DNA from: Paenibacillus chibensis
GTDB lineage: Bacteria; Bacillota; Bacilli; Paenibacillales; Paenibacillaceae
DNA length: 64,000 nucleotides
Assembly: GCF_004001045.1 (NCBI RefSeq)
Contig: NZ_BIMK01000009.1
Span: forward strand, 124,001-188,000
Direction: 5' to 3'
This document shows positions 45,896-54,442 of the stretch, in pieces. Position 1 is the stretch's first letter. Every line of letters starts with the position of its first letter. The translations under genes and the position numbers were made by a program. The notes under the pieces were generated by a model, which searched no databases, had not been told where the DNA came from, and saw only the letters and a list, made by a program, of their open reading frames with translations.

Positions 45896-46816
45896 TTATG
45901 GTTCTTTCGTCACCAATTTCAAAGGTGCGGGAATCGATTTTTCAACCGTCTTGCCTTGCAGCACATCATACGCTGCTTGCACGGCCAACTGCCCGATCAA
46001 TTCAGGCTGCTGTGCCACGGTGCCGGTGAGCTTACCTTCCTGGATCGATTTCAACGCGTCATCATTGCCGTCAAAGCCGATGACCGGAATATCTTTGCCG
46101 GAGCTTTTGATCGCTTCAATGGCACCGAGCGCCATTTCATCGTTGTGCGCGAAGACCGCCTGTACATCCGGATTTGCCTGCAGCAGATTTTCCATCACGT
46201 TCAAGCCTTTCGTCCGGTCAAAATCGGCTGTCTGCTTGGCAATGACTTTCAATTCCTTATCAGCCACTTCATGGAAGCCTTTACCGCGTTCCCGGGTCGC
46301 CGAAGCCCCTGCAACGCCTTCCAATTCAATCACTTTGGCGCCTTTGCCGACGATTTTCTCGATATACTCGGCTGCCATGTTGCCGCCCTTGACGTTGTCC
46401 GAGGCAACCAATGCCTTCACATCCCCTTTATCCGCCGAGCGGTCCAGGGTGATCACGGGAATGCCCAAATTGTTCGCCGACTGCACGACGGTGGAAATCG
46501 CTGCGGAATCGGTCGGATTAATGAGCAGAACGTTGACGCCCTTTTGCATCAAGTCGTCGACGTCGTTGCTTTGTTTGGCGGAATCGTTCTGCGCGTCGAC
46601 GACAATGGTTTCGATTCCGTGCTTTTTCGCTTCGGCAACGACGCCATCCTTCAAGGAAACGAAGAACGGATTGTTCAGCGTCGAAATCGAAAGACCAATC
46701 TTCATGTCCTTAATGTCCCCGCCCGTTTTAGGCTTGGCCCAGCTTGGCGGTTCCAGGGAACATCCCGTGGTAAGAATAAGCAGAAGCGCTGCCAGTAAGA
46801 ACGTTAGCTTTTTCAT
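45896..46816 (-). CDS. rbsB: Ribose ABC transporter substrate-binding lipoprotein
   Basis: The 306-residue precursor has a lipoprotein signal (LLILTTGC) and a periplasmic-binding-protein fold of the ribose/LacI type (IGLSISTLNNPFFVSLKDGV, INPTDSAAISTVVQSANN, AVFAHNDEMALGAIEAI). It captures ribose outside the membrane. GGGAG lies upstream of ATG 46816; the earlier ATG in frame is rejected. It is the last gene of rbsRKDACB. Confidence 0.94.
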   Translation of the reverse strand: MKKLTFLLAALLLILTTGCSLEPPSWAKPKTGGDIKDMKIGLSISTLNNPFFVSLKDGVVAEAKKHGIETIVVDAQNDSAKQSNDVDDLMQKGVNVLLINPTDSAAISTVVQSANNLGIPVITLDRSADKGDVKALVASDNVKGGNMAAEYIEKIVGKGAKVIELEGVAGASATRERGKGFHEVADKELKVIAKQTADFDRTKGLNVMENLLQANPDVQAVFAHNDEMALGAIEAIKSSGKDIPVIGFDGNDDALKSIQEGKLTGTVAQQPELIGQLAVQAAYDVLQGKTVEKSIPAPLKLVTKEP

Positions 46817-46829
46817 ATATGTCTCTCCC

Positions 46830-47798
46830 TTATGCAGATTTCTTCCGGTCAATGAGTACGGCAATCAGGATGACGATGCCCTTGACGACCATTTGGTAGA
46901 AGGAGGATACGCCGAGCAGGTTCAAGCCGTTATTCAGCGTACCGATGATCAGCGCACCAATCAGGGTGCCGACAATGCGGCCGCGGCCACCGGATAGGCT
47001 TGTACCGCCCAATACAACCGCCGCGATGGCGTCCAACTCATAAGACGTACCTGCCGTCGGCTGCGCAGAATTCAGGCGAGAGGTCAGGATAGCCCCTGCC
47101 AATGCAGACAGCAGACCCGCCAAACCGTAAATCATGATTTTTACGCGGGATACCTTGATGCCGGATACGATGGCCGCCTTTTCGTTGCCGCCGATCGCAT
47201 AGGTTTTACGCCCGAATGACGTCTTGTGCAGCACGACCCAGAGCAATGCGAACGTAATAATCATCGTAATGGCCGGCACCGGAATGCCAAGCTCATAGCC
47301 GCGGCCGAACAGCTGGAATGTCATGCTGTCGCCAAGGCCGGTAATGGGGTTGCCATCTGTATAGACGAGTGTCAAACCTCTGAAAATCGTCATGGTTGCC
47401 AACGTGGCGATAAACGGTGCCATTTTGCCCTTCGTGATCAATAGCCCGTTAATCATCCCCATAATGCCGCCGAGCAGACAGCCGATAATGATCGCCAGAA
47501 TCGGATCGAAGCCGGCGACCAGCATATTGGCTACGAAAGCACTCGATAAGGCCAGTATGGAGCCGACGGACAAATCGATCCCGCCGGTCAGAATGACAAA
47601 GGTCATGCCGAACGCGATCAATGCGTTGATGGATACCTGCCGCAGCAGATTGAGAATGTTAAGCGGTTCCAAAAAGCTTGGATTCAGAACCGATACGATA
47701 ATAATCAGAATGATGAGGCCAACCAGTGGTCCCAATTTTTGCGTGATCTGCGATACCTGAAAGCCTTTGGAAGTTTTTGCTTCATTCACCGTTGTCAT
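46830..47798 (-). CDS. rbsC: Ribose ABC transporter permease
   Basis: The 322-residue permease has eight to ten membrane segments and the BPD_transp_2 elements FVILTGGIDLSVGSILALSS and GGTSLSGGRGRIVGTLIGAL typical of RbsC. It follows rbsA with a 1-base gap and precedes rbsB by 13 bases. Confidence 0.95.
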   Translation of the reverse strand: MTTVNEAKTSKGFQVSQITQKLGPLVGLIILIIIVSVLNPSFLEPLNILNLLRQVSINALIAFGMTFVILTGGIDLSVGSILALSSAFVANMLVAGFDPILAIIIGCLLGGIMGMINGLLITKGKMAPFIATLATMTIFRGLTLVYTDGNPITGLGDSMTFQLFGRGYELGIPVPAITMIITFALLWVVLHKTSFGRKTYAIGGNEKAAIVSGIKVSRVKIMIYGLAGLLSALAGAILTSRLNSAQPTAGTSYELDAIAAVVLGGTSLSGGRGRIVGTLIGALIIGTLNNGLNLLGVSSFYQMVVKGIVILIAVLIDRKKSA

Positions 47799-47799
47799 G

Positions 47800-49281
47800 T
47801 TACTGTCCCCCTGTAGCCAGCGTCATTATTTTTTCCTGCGTCGCTTCTTCCTTGCTCAGTTCTCCTGAAATGCTGCCTTCGTGTACCACCACGATCCGGT
47901 CGCTCATGCCCAGCACTTCCGGAAGTTCGGAGGATACCATGATGATCGCCACGCCGTGTCCTGTCAGTTCGTTCATCAGCTGATAAATTTCGCGCTTGGC
48001 GCCGACGTCTACCCCGCGGGTCGGTTCATCCAGAATGAGGAGCTTGGGTCCGATCCCCACCCATTTGGCGATGACCACCTTTTGCTGATTCCCACCGGAC
48101 AGATTGCCCGCCGCCGTTTCGGAAGAATGCGTCTTGATTTGCAGCCGCTTGATCAGCGCGTCAACGAACACCTTTTCCTTCTGGGAGGATATCAAGCCCT
48201 TGGAGGTGAATCCGCTCAGGCTCGGAAGCACCATATTGTCACGGACGGAGAAGTCCTGGATCAGCCCTTCATCCTTCCGGTCCTCCGTAATGAAGCCGAT
48301 TCCCAGCTTCACAGCATCCACCGGTTTCCGGATATGAGCCTTCTTGCCGAAAATGCGGATTTCGCCGCTGTCCAAATGGTCAAGCCCGAACAGCGCTCGC
48401 ATGATCTCCGTGCGTCCCGAACCCATCAGTCCGGAGAAGCCGACAATTTCGCCGGCGCGAACCTGGAAGGATACATCTTCAAACCATCCCTTGCGTGACG
48501 CATGCTCCACCTCGAGAACAATCTCGCCGGGGCTTGGTGTTCTGGCAGGGTAGCGCTCCGTCAGCTCTCTTCCCACCATTTTCTTCACGACTTCATCGAA
48601 ATTGGTGTGCGGAATGTCCTTGGTGTCCACGGTACGCCCGTCCCTCATGACGGTGATCCGGTCACAAATCGTGAAAATCTCTTCCATCCGGTGCGAGATA
48701 TATACAATGGATACGCCTTCATTTTTCAAGGAGGCAATGACCTCGAACAGCTTTTCGATTTCCCTTTCGGTCAACGCCGAGGTCGGTTCATCCATGATGA
48801 TGACTTTGGTATCCGTCAGCAGCGCCTTCGCAATTTCGATCATTTGCTGCTGCCCGACCGAGCACTCTCCGGCTTCGGTATTCAAGGGAATGTCCACGGA
48901 CAGTCGCTTGAATTGCTCCTTCGCGAGCGCCTTCATTTCTTTCGTTTTCAAAATCCCCCAGCCCGACGACATCTCCCTGCCGATGAACAGGTTCTCAAGC
49001 ACGGTCATATCCGGCCATACATTCAGCTCCTGATGGATGAACGCGATGCCTTGGCGCTCCGCTTCCTTCGGATTGGCAAAATACGTCTCCTTGCCGTCGA
49101 TGACAATCGTCCCTTTATCCTTGGCATGCAGTCCGGTGAGAATATTCATCAGGGTGGACTTGCCGGCACCGTTCTCGCCCATAAGGGCGTGAACCTCGCC
49201 TTCTCTCAGGTCAAAGTCCACACCGGACAGGACCTGGTTCGTGCCGAAGGCTTTGTGGATTCCTTTCATTTGAATGTGCAT
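47800..49281 (-). CDS. rbsA: Ribose ABC transporter ATP-binding protein
   Basis: The 493-residue protein is a double ATPase. The first half has Walker [10 protein letters not shown], signature [14 protein letters not shown] and Walker [11 protein letters not shown]. The second half has the usual degenerate Walker [10 protein letters not shown], signature [14 protein letters not shown] and [18 protein letters not shown] lies 7 bases before the ATG. A 230-base gap with repeats separates it from rbsD. Confidence 0.95.
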   Translation of the reverse strand: MHIQMKGIHKAFGTNQVLSGVDFDLREGEVHALMGENGAGKSTLMNILTGLHAKDKGTIVIDGKETYFANPKEAERQGIAFIHQELNVWPDMTVLENLFIGREMSSGWGILKTKEMKALAKEQFKRLSVDIPLNTEAGECSVGQQQMIEIAKALLTDTKVIIMDEPTSALTEREIEKLFEVIASLKNEGVSIVYISHRMEEIFTICDRITVMRDGRTVDTKDIPHTNFDEVVKKMVGRELTERYPARTPSPGEIVLEVEHASRKGWFEDVSFQVRAGEIVGFSGLMGSGRTEIMRALFGLDHLDSGEIRIFGKKAHIRKPVDAVKLGIGFITEDRKDEGLIQDFSVRDNMVLPSLSGFTSKGLISSQKEKVFVDALIKRLQIKTHSSETAAGNLSGGNQQKVVIAKWVGIGPKLLILDEPTRGVDVGAKREIYQLMNELTGHGVAIIMVSSELPEVLGMSDRIVVVHEGSISGELSKEEATQEKIMTLATGGQ

Positions 49282-49299
49282 AAGGACTCCTCCTAAAAA

Positions 49300-49512
49300 G
49301 TTTTGCGAGCAATGCTTCTTGACTGTTCTTCATAGCAAAACTTGCTTCGTAAGCAGATGCTTAGTTTTGCGAGCAATGCTTCTTGACTGTTCTTCATAGC
49401 AAAACTCTGTTCTTCATAGCAAAACTTGCTTCGTAAGCAGATGCTTTGTTTTGCGAGCAATGCTTCTTGACTGTTCTTCATAGCAAAACTTGCTTCGTAA
49501 GCAGATGCTTTT
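49300..49512. repeat. Three tandem copies of a 64-base palindromic element
   Basis: The unit begins GTTTTGCGAGCAATGCTTCT and ends CTTCGTAAGCAGATGCTT. Copies lie at 49300-49363, 49364-49447 and 49448-49512. The second carries an extra 20-base duplication of CTGTTCTTCATAGCAAAACT (about 49406-49425). In each, GTTTTGC pairs with GCAAAAC 28 bases later, and TGCTT pairs with AAGCA over loop CGT, so the RNA could form a row of stem-loops. The element sits inside the rbs operon between rbsD and rbsA. Confidence 0.9.
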
Positions 49513-49910
49513 CAGCCAAAGTACACGCCGGCTTGTAAAATGATGTTCGCGAACGGCTTGGCCTCGCCAGTGCGGATCACGGCTCTAGCCTTCCGGGTCA
49601 GCTGCTTGAACTCCTCATGGGGACAGGTTTCAATCGCCCGCCCCGCGAATTTCCCTTCTATATAATGAAGCGCTTGCGGATTATCGGTCTGAATTTCATT
49701 CGCAATCACGACCTTCTCAATCTCCATGTCGGCTGCTACCGCATTGACGGTTTCTTCAAAGCTCGGTGAGCCGAGCGTTAATGCCAGGTCGATTTTTTCG
49801 ACACCATCGGGGATCGGAAGCCCGACATCCGCGATGACGATCGTATCAGTGTGGCCCAGATCGGCCAATACTTTGGAAATGTGGCTGTTCAAAATCCCCT
49901 GCTTTTTCAT
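49512..49910 (-). CDS. rbsD: D-ribose pyranase
   Basis: The 132-residue enzyme interconverts the pyranose and furanose forms of ribose. It has the family's GILNSHISKVLADLGHTDTI with the catalytic His, ADVGLPIPDGVEKIDLALT and the C-terminal ANIILQAGVYFG. The ATG at 49910 lies right after the rbsK stop; upstream in-frame codons are inside rbsK. Confidence 0.95.
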   Translation of the reverse strand: MKKQGILNSHISKVLADLGHTDTIVIADVGLPIPDGVEKIDLALTLGSPSFEETVNAVAADMEIEKVVIANEIQTDNPQALHYIEGKFAGRAIETCPHEEFKQLTRKARAVIRTGEAKPFANIILQAGVYFG

Positions 49911-49911
49911 C

Positions 49912-50790
49912 TCACATTTGCGCCTCCACTTCTTCGCGCACCGGCATGCCGCCCTGGGCGCCAAACTTCGTTACCGACAAGGAGGCGGCACGATTCGCAA
50001 AACGGACGCTTTCATACACCGGTTTGCCTTCAGCCAGTGCGACGGCAAATGCCGCATTAAACGTATCTCCCGCTCCTGTCGTATCAACGGCCTCCACCTG
50101 GTAGGACGGGACAAGCACTTCCTTGGCTCCATCGAAATAACGGACGCCGTTGCTGCCTTCGGTGATGAACAGCTTGTTGGGATATTTGCGGAGTGCTTCG
50201 GAAACCGGAAGCCCGGAGAACAAAATCTCGGCTTCATGCTCGTTAGGCGTGATATATTCGGCATTATGAATCACCTCATCCTCCAGCGCCCGTGCCGGAG
50301 CCGGATTCAGCAGCAGAGGAATATTCAGCCGCTTGCAAACTTTGCTGACATGCGTAACGGTCTCAACCGGAATTTCCTGCTGGATCATGACCATATCCGC
50401 ATCCTCGAAAGCATCCAAGGATTGATCAATATAAGCCGGTGTTACCTCATTATTGGCTGCTTTAACTACAACAATACTGTTATCGCCTTCAGCCAGCACG
50501 ATGTGAGCCGTGCCGCTTTCCATATGTGTAACCGGTTCCACATAACGTGTAGAAACATGATTCTTCTTGAAGTTATTTAAAATCGTTTCGCCGAACGTAT
50601 CGTCCCCTACTCGCCCGATCATCGTAACATCGGCTCCAAGACGTGCCGCTGCAACGGCCTGGTTCGCGCCTTTACCGCCGGGCACGGTTTTGAAACTCTC
50701 GCCGAGAACCGTTTCACCGGCTCCCGGGCGTTTGGACGATGTGACGACAAGATCTATTGAAGAGCTTCCTACTACAATAATTTTAGCCAT
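49912..50790 (-). CDS. rbsK: Ribokinase
   Basis: This 292-residue PfkB-family kinase phosphorylates ribose. It has the motif GGKGANQAVAAARLGADVTM near residue 40 and the ATP/anion-hole motif DTTGAGDTFNAAFAVAL with the catalytic Asp. AAGGTG precedes the ATG, which overlaps the end of rbsR by 8 bases. Confidence 0.96.
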   Translation of the reverse strand: MAKIIVVGSSSIDLVVTSSKRPGAGETVLGESFKTVPGGKGANQAVAAARLGADVTMIGRVGDDTFGETILNNFKKNHVSTRYVEPVTHMESGTAHIVLAEGDNSIVVVKAANNEVTPAYIDQSLDAFEDADMVMIQQEIPVETVTHVSKVCKRLNIPLLLNPAPARALEDEVIHNAEYITPNEHEAEILFSGLPVSEALRKYPNKLFITEGSNGVRYFDGAKEVLVPSYQVEAVDTTGAGDTFNAAFAVALAEGKPVYESVRFANRAASLSVTKFGAQGGMPVREEVEAQM

Positions 50791-51772
50791 GCTGATTCAC
50801 CTTCCTGGTCGTATCCCGCTCCGTAAACGTCACGGGCATCTGAATGGTTTTGTTATCTATGTTTACATCGTCAATCAAACGGACAAGCAAATTCGCTGCA
50901 GCCCTGCCCATATCGTATGCCGGCTGCCGGATCGTCGTCAGCGACGGTGTAAGCAAACTGCTTAGCGGAATATCGTCAAAACCGATAATCTGCACATCAT
51001 CCGGCACGTTCTTGCCAAGCCTGAGGGCTTCATGCAGAACGGCTGTCGCCACGATATCGTTGCTGGCGATGACCCCGTCCGTGAAGGGATGCTGCTCAAA
51101 CAGTTCTTTCGCCCATGTCCCCGCCTCCGTAAAGGAAAACGACGAGGTCATGACAACGTTAAATGCTATCCCCTGTTCGCTCAGAGCTTCGATGGCTCCC
51201 TTAAAGCGATCCTGGGCCGGCCGGATATGCGTGGGCCCCTGCATGACCGTGATCTGCCGGCTGCCGCGCGCAACCATCTCTTGGGCGGCAATTCTTCCGC
51301 CTTCACACCCGTCGGCATAGACCGACGGGCGGTTATCCGCCGTCCGGTCCAGGAACACCACCGGAATGTTCAATCTCCGGTATGTATCGGTATCCGGATG
51401 GTTCGTGGAAGCGATGACGCCAACCACATTATTTTGGACGAAGGTTTGTATATATTCTTTTTCCTTCTTCATATTCTCGTCGCTGTTGCCAAAAATAATT
51501 CGAAAATCGTTCTCCTGCATCTCATCCTCCACCCCGCGAGCCAGCTCAGGAAAGAAGGGGTTGGTGATGTCCGGCAGCAGCAGGCCGATCAGCCTGGATT
51601 TACGTTTAAACAGAGATCTTGCGACTTCGTTGGGTGTATAATGCAGTGCTTTAATCGCGGTTTCAACCTTCTTGCGGGTATCATCATGCACATAGCCTGT
51701 CTCATTGATCACCCGGGAAACGGTTGCAACCGATACGCCGGCATGCTTCGCTACGTCTCGAATGGTTGCCAT
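50783..51772 (-). CDS. rbsR: LacI-family ribose operon repressor
   Basis: The 329-residue repressor begins MATIRDVAKHAGVSVATVSR, the LacI helix-turn-helix, followed by the hinge and a ribose-binding-like sensor domain. It is the first gene of the operon and likely represses it through the palindrome at 51793-51806 until ribose (or a ribose derivative) binds. GGAGAG lies 8 bases before the ATG; a 17-codon upstream extension is not supported. Confidence 0.94.
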   Translation of the reverse strand: MATIRDVAKHAGVSVATVSRVINETGYVHDDTRKKVETAIKALHYTPNEVARSLFKRKSRLIGLLLPDITNPFFPELARGVEDEMQENDFRIIFGNSDENMKKEKEYIQTFVQNNVVGVIASTNHPDTDTYRRLNIPVVFLDRTADNRPSVYADGCEGGRIAAQEMVARGSRQITVMQGPTHIRPAQDRFKGAIEALSEQGIAFNVVMTSSFSFTEAGTWAKELFEQHPFTDGVIASNDIVATAVLHEALRLGKNVPDDVQIIGFDDIPLSSLLTPSLTTIRQPAYDMGRAAANLLVRLIDDVNIDNKTIQMPVTFTERDTTRKVNQHG

Positions 51773-51792
51773 TTCATTTTCTCTCCTCGATG

Positions 51793-51840
51793 TGGAACCG
51801 GTTACAGATATAAAATAACACAATGTTCCCGATTTGACAA
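51793..51840 (-). promoter_or_regulatory. rbs promoter with LacI-type operator
   Basis: The minus strand reads TTGTCA (51835-51840), 17 bases, TATTTT (51812-51817), then the near-perfect palindrome TGTAACCGGTTCCA (51793-51806) over the expected start of transcription. The palindrome fits both an RbsR operator and, loosely, a CcpA cre site. Confidence 0.75.
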
Positions 51841-51872
51841 CAGCGCTTTCAAGTTATTTTATGGCAGAATCT

Positions 51873-51915
51873 AAAACATGAAGCCACGCATAGTATAAAC
51901 CAGCATGGCTTCATG
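51873..51915 (-). terminator. Terminator-like hairpin after the second anti-sigma gene
   Basis: The stem CATGAAGCCA / TGGCTTCATG with a 19-base loop lies between the rbs promoter and the stop at 51952. A short T-rich tract follows on the minus strand. Confidence 0.7.
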
Positions 51916-51951
51916 AGCTTTTTTCAAGCTTCGCAGTGCCCTTTATCAAAA

Positions 51952-53019
51952 TTAATTTTTGACGGGGATCGTCATCTCAAGCTCGGGAATAAAGGTCTTC
52001 TTGCCGGTAACGTAATCATCGATATAAGGACGGATCGTAATGGATTCCGGAAGCTTCGGCAGCGGATCCATATCCGTGGTGACGGCCATAAAATCCGTAC
52101 CCTTGATTCGGCTTCCAAAAGACCCCCCCGTGCTCTCCACCTGATTGCCATCCTGATCGACCAGCAGATAACCAAACTTAGGACCACTATCGCTGATATC
52201 CCTGACTCCGTTATCCTCATGCATGGTCAGTCTTGTCATGACGGGCGTGAACTCGATGCTTCCCAAAGCCATTTTACAGTTTCCCCATACCTTGGCTGGA
52301 GCATCGGATGTCACCACCCTGCTTGAGGCTTCATTCTTCTTCACGGGAATATCGAATAGAAACACGTCCTTCGGCATGTCGACAAGTCCGATCTTGAGGT
52401 TCAGCGTAAACTGGTCGGGGAAATTGTACTTTTGTCCATCCTTGGAGCTGTATTCTGCATGGCTAACCGTTACGATGGTGGCGGAAGGCGCGTTGGCACG
52501 ACCCCACTTTTTCAAGGGACCTCGGGACATCGTCATATCTACGTATTCCCCGTTCACTTTTCCGCTCATGCTGAAATCACGGTTATTGAATTTGTGATCC
52601 GCGGTATCTTCCTCCAGTACGAAATAGATGGTGGATCCCGTGTAGACGAGCTTCGTGATCCGAATGGTGACTCCGTTCTTCGTTATGCTTTGGTTAATGT
52701 CCTCCAGCATGCCCTTCTCTTCTGCCGTTTGGAGTCCCATATGGTTAGTGAGCTTGTAGATTTCCTGAATGAATGGCATCTCCTTCAAAGATTTCGCCAT
52801 GGTAGGCGAGATGAAGGCGGAAGCAAGCAGGATCAGACAGAGCATAAAAACAGCGGCTGAAGAAAGTAAGCCGATATGGCGTTTCCGTCTCCGTGACGGT
52901 GACAGGGATACAAGCTGACCCAGAGCCTCCTGCATTTTAGTCTCGACGATCTCCGGCAGCGTATCGGTAGGAAGCCAAGCAGCCCGCTTCAGCTTCGATT
53001 CCAAATCATTTGGATTCAT
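51952..53019 (-). CDS. DUF4179 anti-sigma factor
   Basis: The 355-residue protein has a cytoplasmic start, one membrane segment (LLSSAAVFMLCLILLASAFI, about residues 56-75) and an extracytoplasmic DUF4179 domain with a beta-rich C-terminal part. ATG 53019 overlaps the end of its sigma gene. GGATGG is the ribosome site; ten upstream codons are rejected. It should restrain the co-encoded sigma factor. Confidence 0.86.
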   Translation of the reverse strand: MNPNDLESKLKRAAWLPTDTLPEIVETKMQEALGQLVSLSPSRRRKRHIGLLSSAAVFMLCLILLASAFISPTMAKSLKEMPFIQEIYKLTNHMGLQTAEEKGMLEDINQSITKNGVTIRITKLVYTGSTIYFVLEEDTADHKFNNRDFSMSGKVNGEYVDMTMSRGPLKKWGRANAPSATIVTVSHAEYSSKDGQKYNFPDQFTLNLKIGLVDMPKDVFLFDIPVKKNEASSRVVTSDAPAKVWGNCKMALGSIEFTPVMTRLTMHEDNGVRDISDSGPKFGYLLVDQDGNQVESTGGSFGSRIKGTDFMAVTTDMDPLPKLPESITIRPYIDDYVTGKKTFIPELEMTIPVKN

Positions 53020-53542
53020 GTGCCACCATCCTTTCCGGCGAATCACCAAGAATACGCATCAGCTGCTGTCGTGCCCTGAACAGGCGGCCCTTGACGGCCC
53101 CTTCTTTAATGCCCAAGACATCGCCGACGTCTCTCATGGACAAGTCCTGAAAATAAAAAAGATTGACCGCCAACCGCAGCGGTTCGTCCAGCTGTTCCAC
53201 GGCCTCTCTGACTGCTACAGCTTCATAATCCCCATGTCCGTGTTCCGCCATTAGCTCCAGGTTTTCAACCGCCACCGTTTTGGACTTGTTTCTCAGAAGC
53301 TGGTTGCATTCATTGATCAGAATTCTGTACATCCAGGTTTGGAAATATTCCGGCTTTTTAAGGGTATGCAGCGATTTGTATGATTTCAGGATCGTCTCCT
53401 GGATGGCATCCGCGCAGTCTTCATTATTGCGAAGGATCGAGAAAGCAAGCCCGTACATTTTGGTTTTCATGCTTAACACAAGCCGAATGAATGCGTCGTT
53501 ATCCCCTTTTCTCGCCTTCTTCACCTCTGATTTGATATCCAC
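53006..53542 (-). CDS. ECF-type sigma factor
   Basis: The 178-residue protein has region 2 (YGLAFSILRNNEDCADAIQE, FQTWMYRILINECNQLLRNK) and region 4 (LSMRDVGDVLGIKEGAVKGR) of SigW/SigV-like ECF factors. It starts with GTG, 10 bases after GAAGGAG. It forms an operon with the overlapping DUF4179 gene. The 240 bases upstream hold its promoter and that of the divergent lipoprotein gene. Confidence 0.92.
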   Translation of the reverse strand: MDIKSEVKKARKGDNDAFIRLVLSMKTKMYGLAFSILRNNEDCADAIQETILKSYKSLHTLKKPEYFQTWMYRILINECNQLLRNKSKTVAVENLELMAEHGHGDYEAVAVREAVEQLDEPLRLAVNLFYFQDLSMRDVGDVLGIKEGAVKGRLFRARQQLMRILGDSPERMVAHESK

Positions 53543-53785
53543 ACGTCACGGTCTCCTTCGTAAATAATCCTTCATCGGTTTTAATACATAACGTTAGATG
53601 CTGGTTATATGAAAAAGGTTATACCGTTTTGGAAAAAAAGCATCCTCCATAGATTCATGGATACGAATCCCATATTATGGATTTTGGCCTATAACTTATT
53701 TCCCTACCGAGCGTTATGTAAAATATAAGGTTTAATCGTGATAATCCGAATTCTATCATTTACCGCAAGAGAGAGGTGTTTATTT

Positions 53786-54331
53786 TTGAACAAACACGCG
53801 GGAGTGCTCGTCATCCTGCTGGTCGCTGCACTTCTCGCCGGCTGCAGCTCTGACAAGCAAACCTCCCTTGATTATGGCAAGCCGTCCAATCAGACCCGCA
53901 TGGTCATTACCGACAAGGGCTATAAATGGGATATCGACAATTCAGCCCCATCGTTTGATGAGACACTCAAGCAGGTCTCGTTTGAAGTCAAACAGATCCG
54001 GATGCCTTTTCCGCCTAGCCATACGGCGGCGAGCATAATTCAAGCTCCTTTTGACATGATACAGCTCACCTACGCGAATCTGGAAATGGGACGCCAGATC
54101 ATCCTGGTCGAGAGCAACTCGCAGGATAAGGACGAGCCTAAGGGTAAAGACGGACCCAAGCTGAAAAACGACGAGCCTTCTTGGATTCAAAGCGATTCTA
54201 ACATGAGCGCGCTGTATTGGAGACACGACGGATTAACCTTCCTGCTGATTTCAAATCAGATTAAGAACCAGAAGTTCGTGCCGCTGTATAGTCCGGAGGA
54301 GCTTGTTCAGGTTGCCGACACCATTCAATGA
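53786..54331 (+). CDS. Predicted lipoprotein, unknown function
   Basis: Not recognised. The 181-residue precursor has a lipoprotein signal (VLVILLVAALLAGCSS). The mature part contains an acidic, lysine-rich linker (DKDEPKGKDGPKLKNDE). GAGAGGTG 7 bases upstream points to the TTG at 53786 as the start, not the ATG at 53738. Its placement divergent from the ECF operon makes it a candidate target of that sigma factor, though no ECF promoter was identified. Confidence 0.75.
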   Translation: MNKHAGVLVILLVAALLAGCSSDKQTSLDYGKPSNQTRMVITDKGYKWDIDNSAPSFDETLKQVSFEVKQIRMPFPPSHTAASIIQAPFDMIQLTYANLEMGRQIILVESNSQDKDEPKGKDGPKLKNDEPSWIQSDSNMSALYWRHDGLTFLLISNQIKNQKFVPLYSPEELVQVADTIQ

Positions 54332-54399
54332 ACGTTCAGTCAAAATATGAACTGCGGGTGATTATAACAGGCGTCGTGCTCGTCACATTCAACCTGCAG

Positions 54400-54434
54400 A
54401 AAAAGTCCTTTATCCGGCGGATAAAGGACTTTTT
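54400..54434. terminator. Bidirectional intrinsic terminator
   Basis: A perfect 16-bp stem AAAAAGTCCTTTATCC / GGATAAAGGACTTTTT with loop GGC lies between the convergent lipoprotein and glycoside hydrolase-like genes. Confidence 0.95.
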
Positions 54435-54442
54435 CATCTCTT

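Noticed and set aside
49293..49481. 62-codon frame in the rbsD-rbsA gap
   Set aside because: It is only a translation of the repeat element; its protein repeat follows the DNA repeat and no ribosome site is placed for it.
49300..49512. Possible CRISPR array
   Set aside because: The copies abut without unique spacers and no cas genes are present.
53543..53737. ECF-type autoregulatory promoter
   Set aside because: An AACC motif and a CGTT are present, but the spacing of about 24 bases is too long for a normal ECF promoter.
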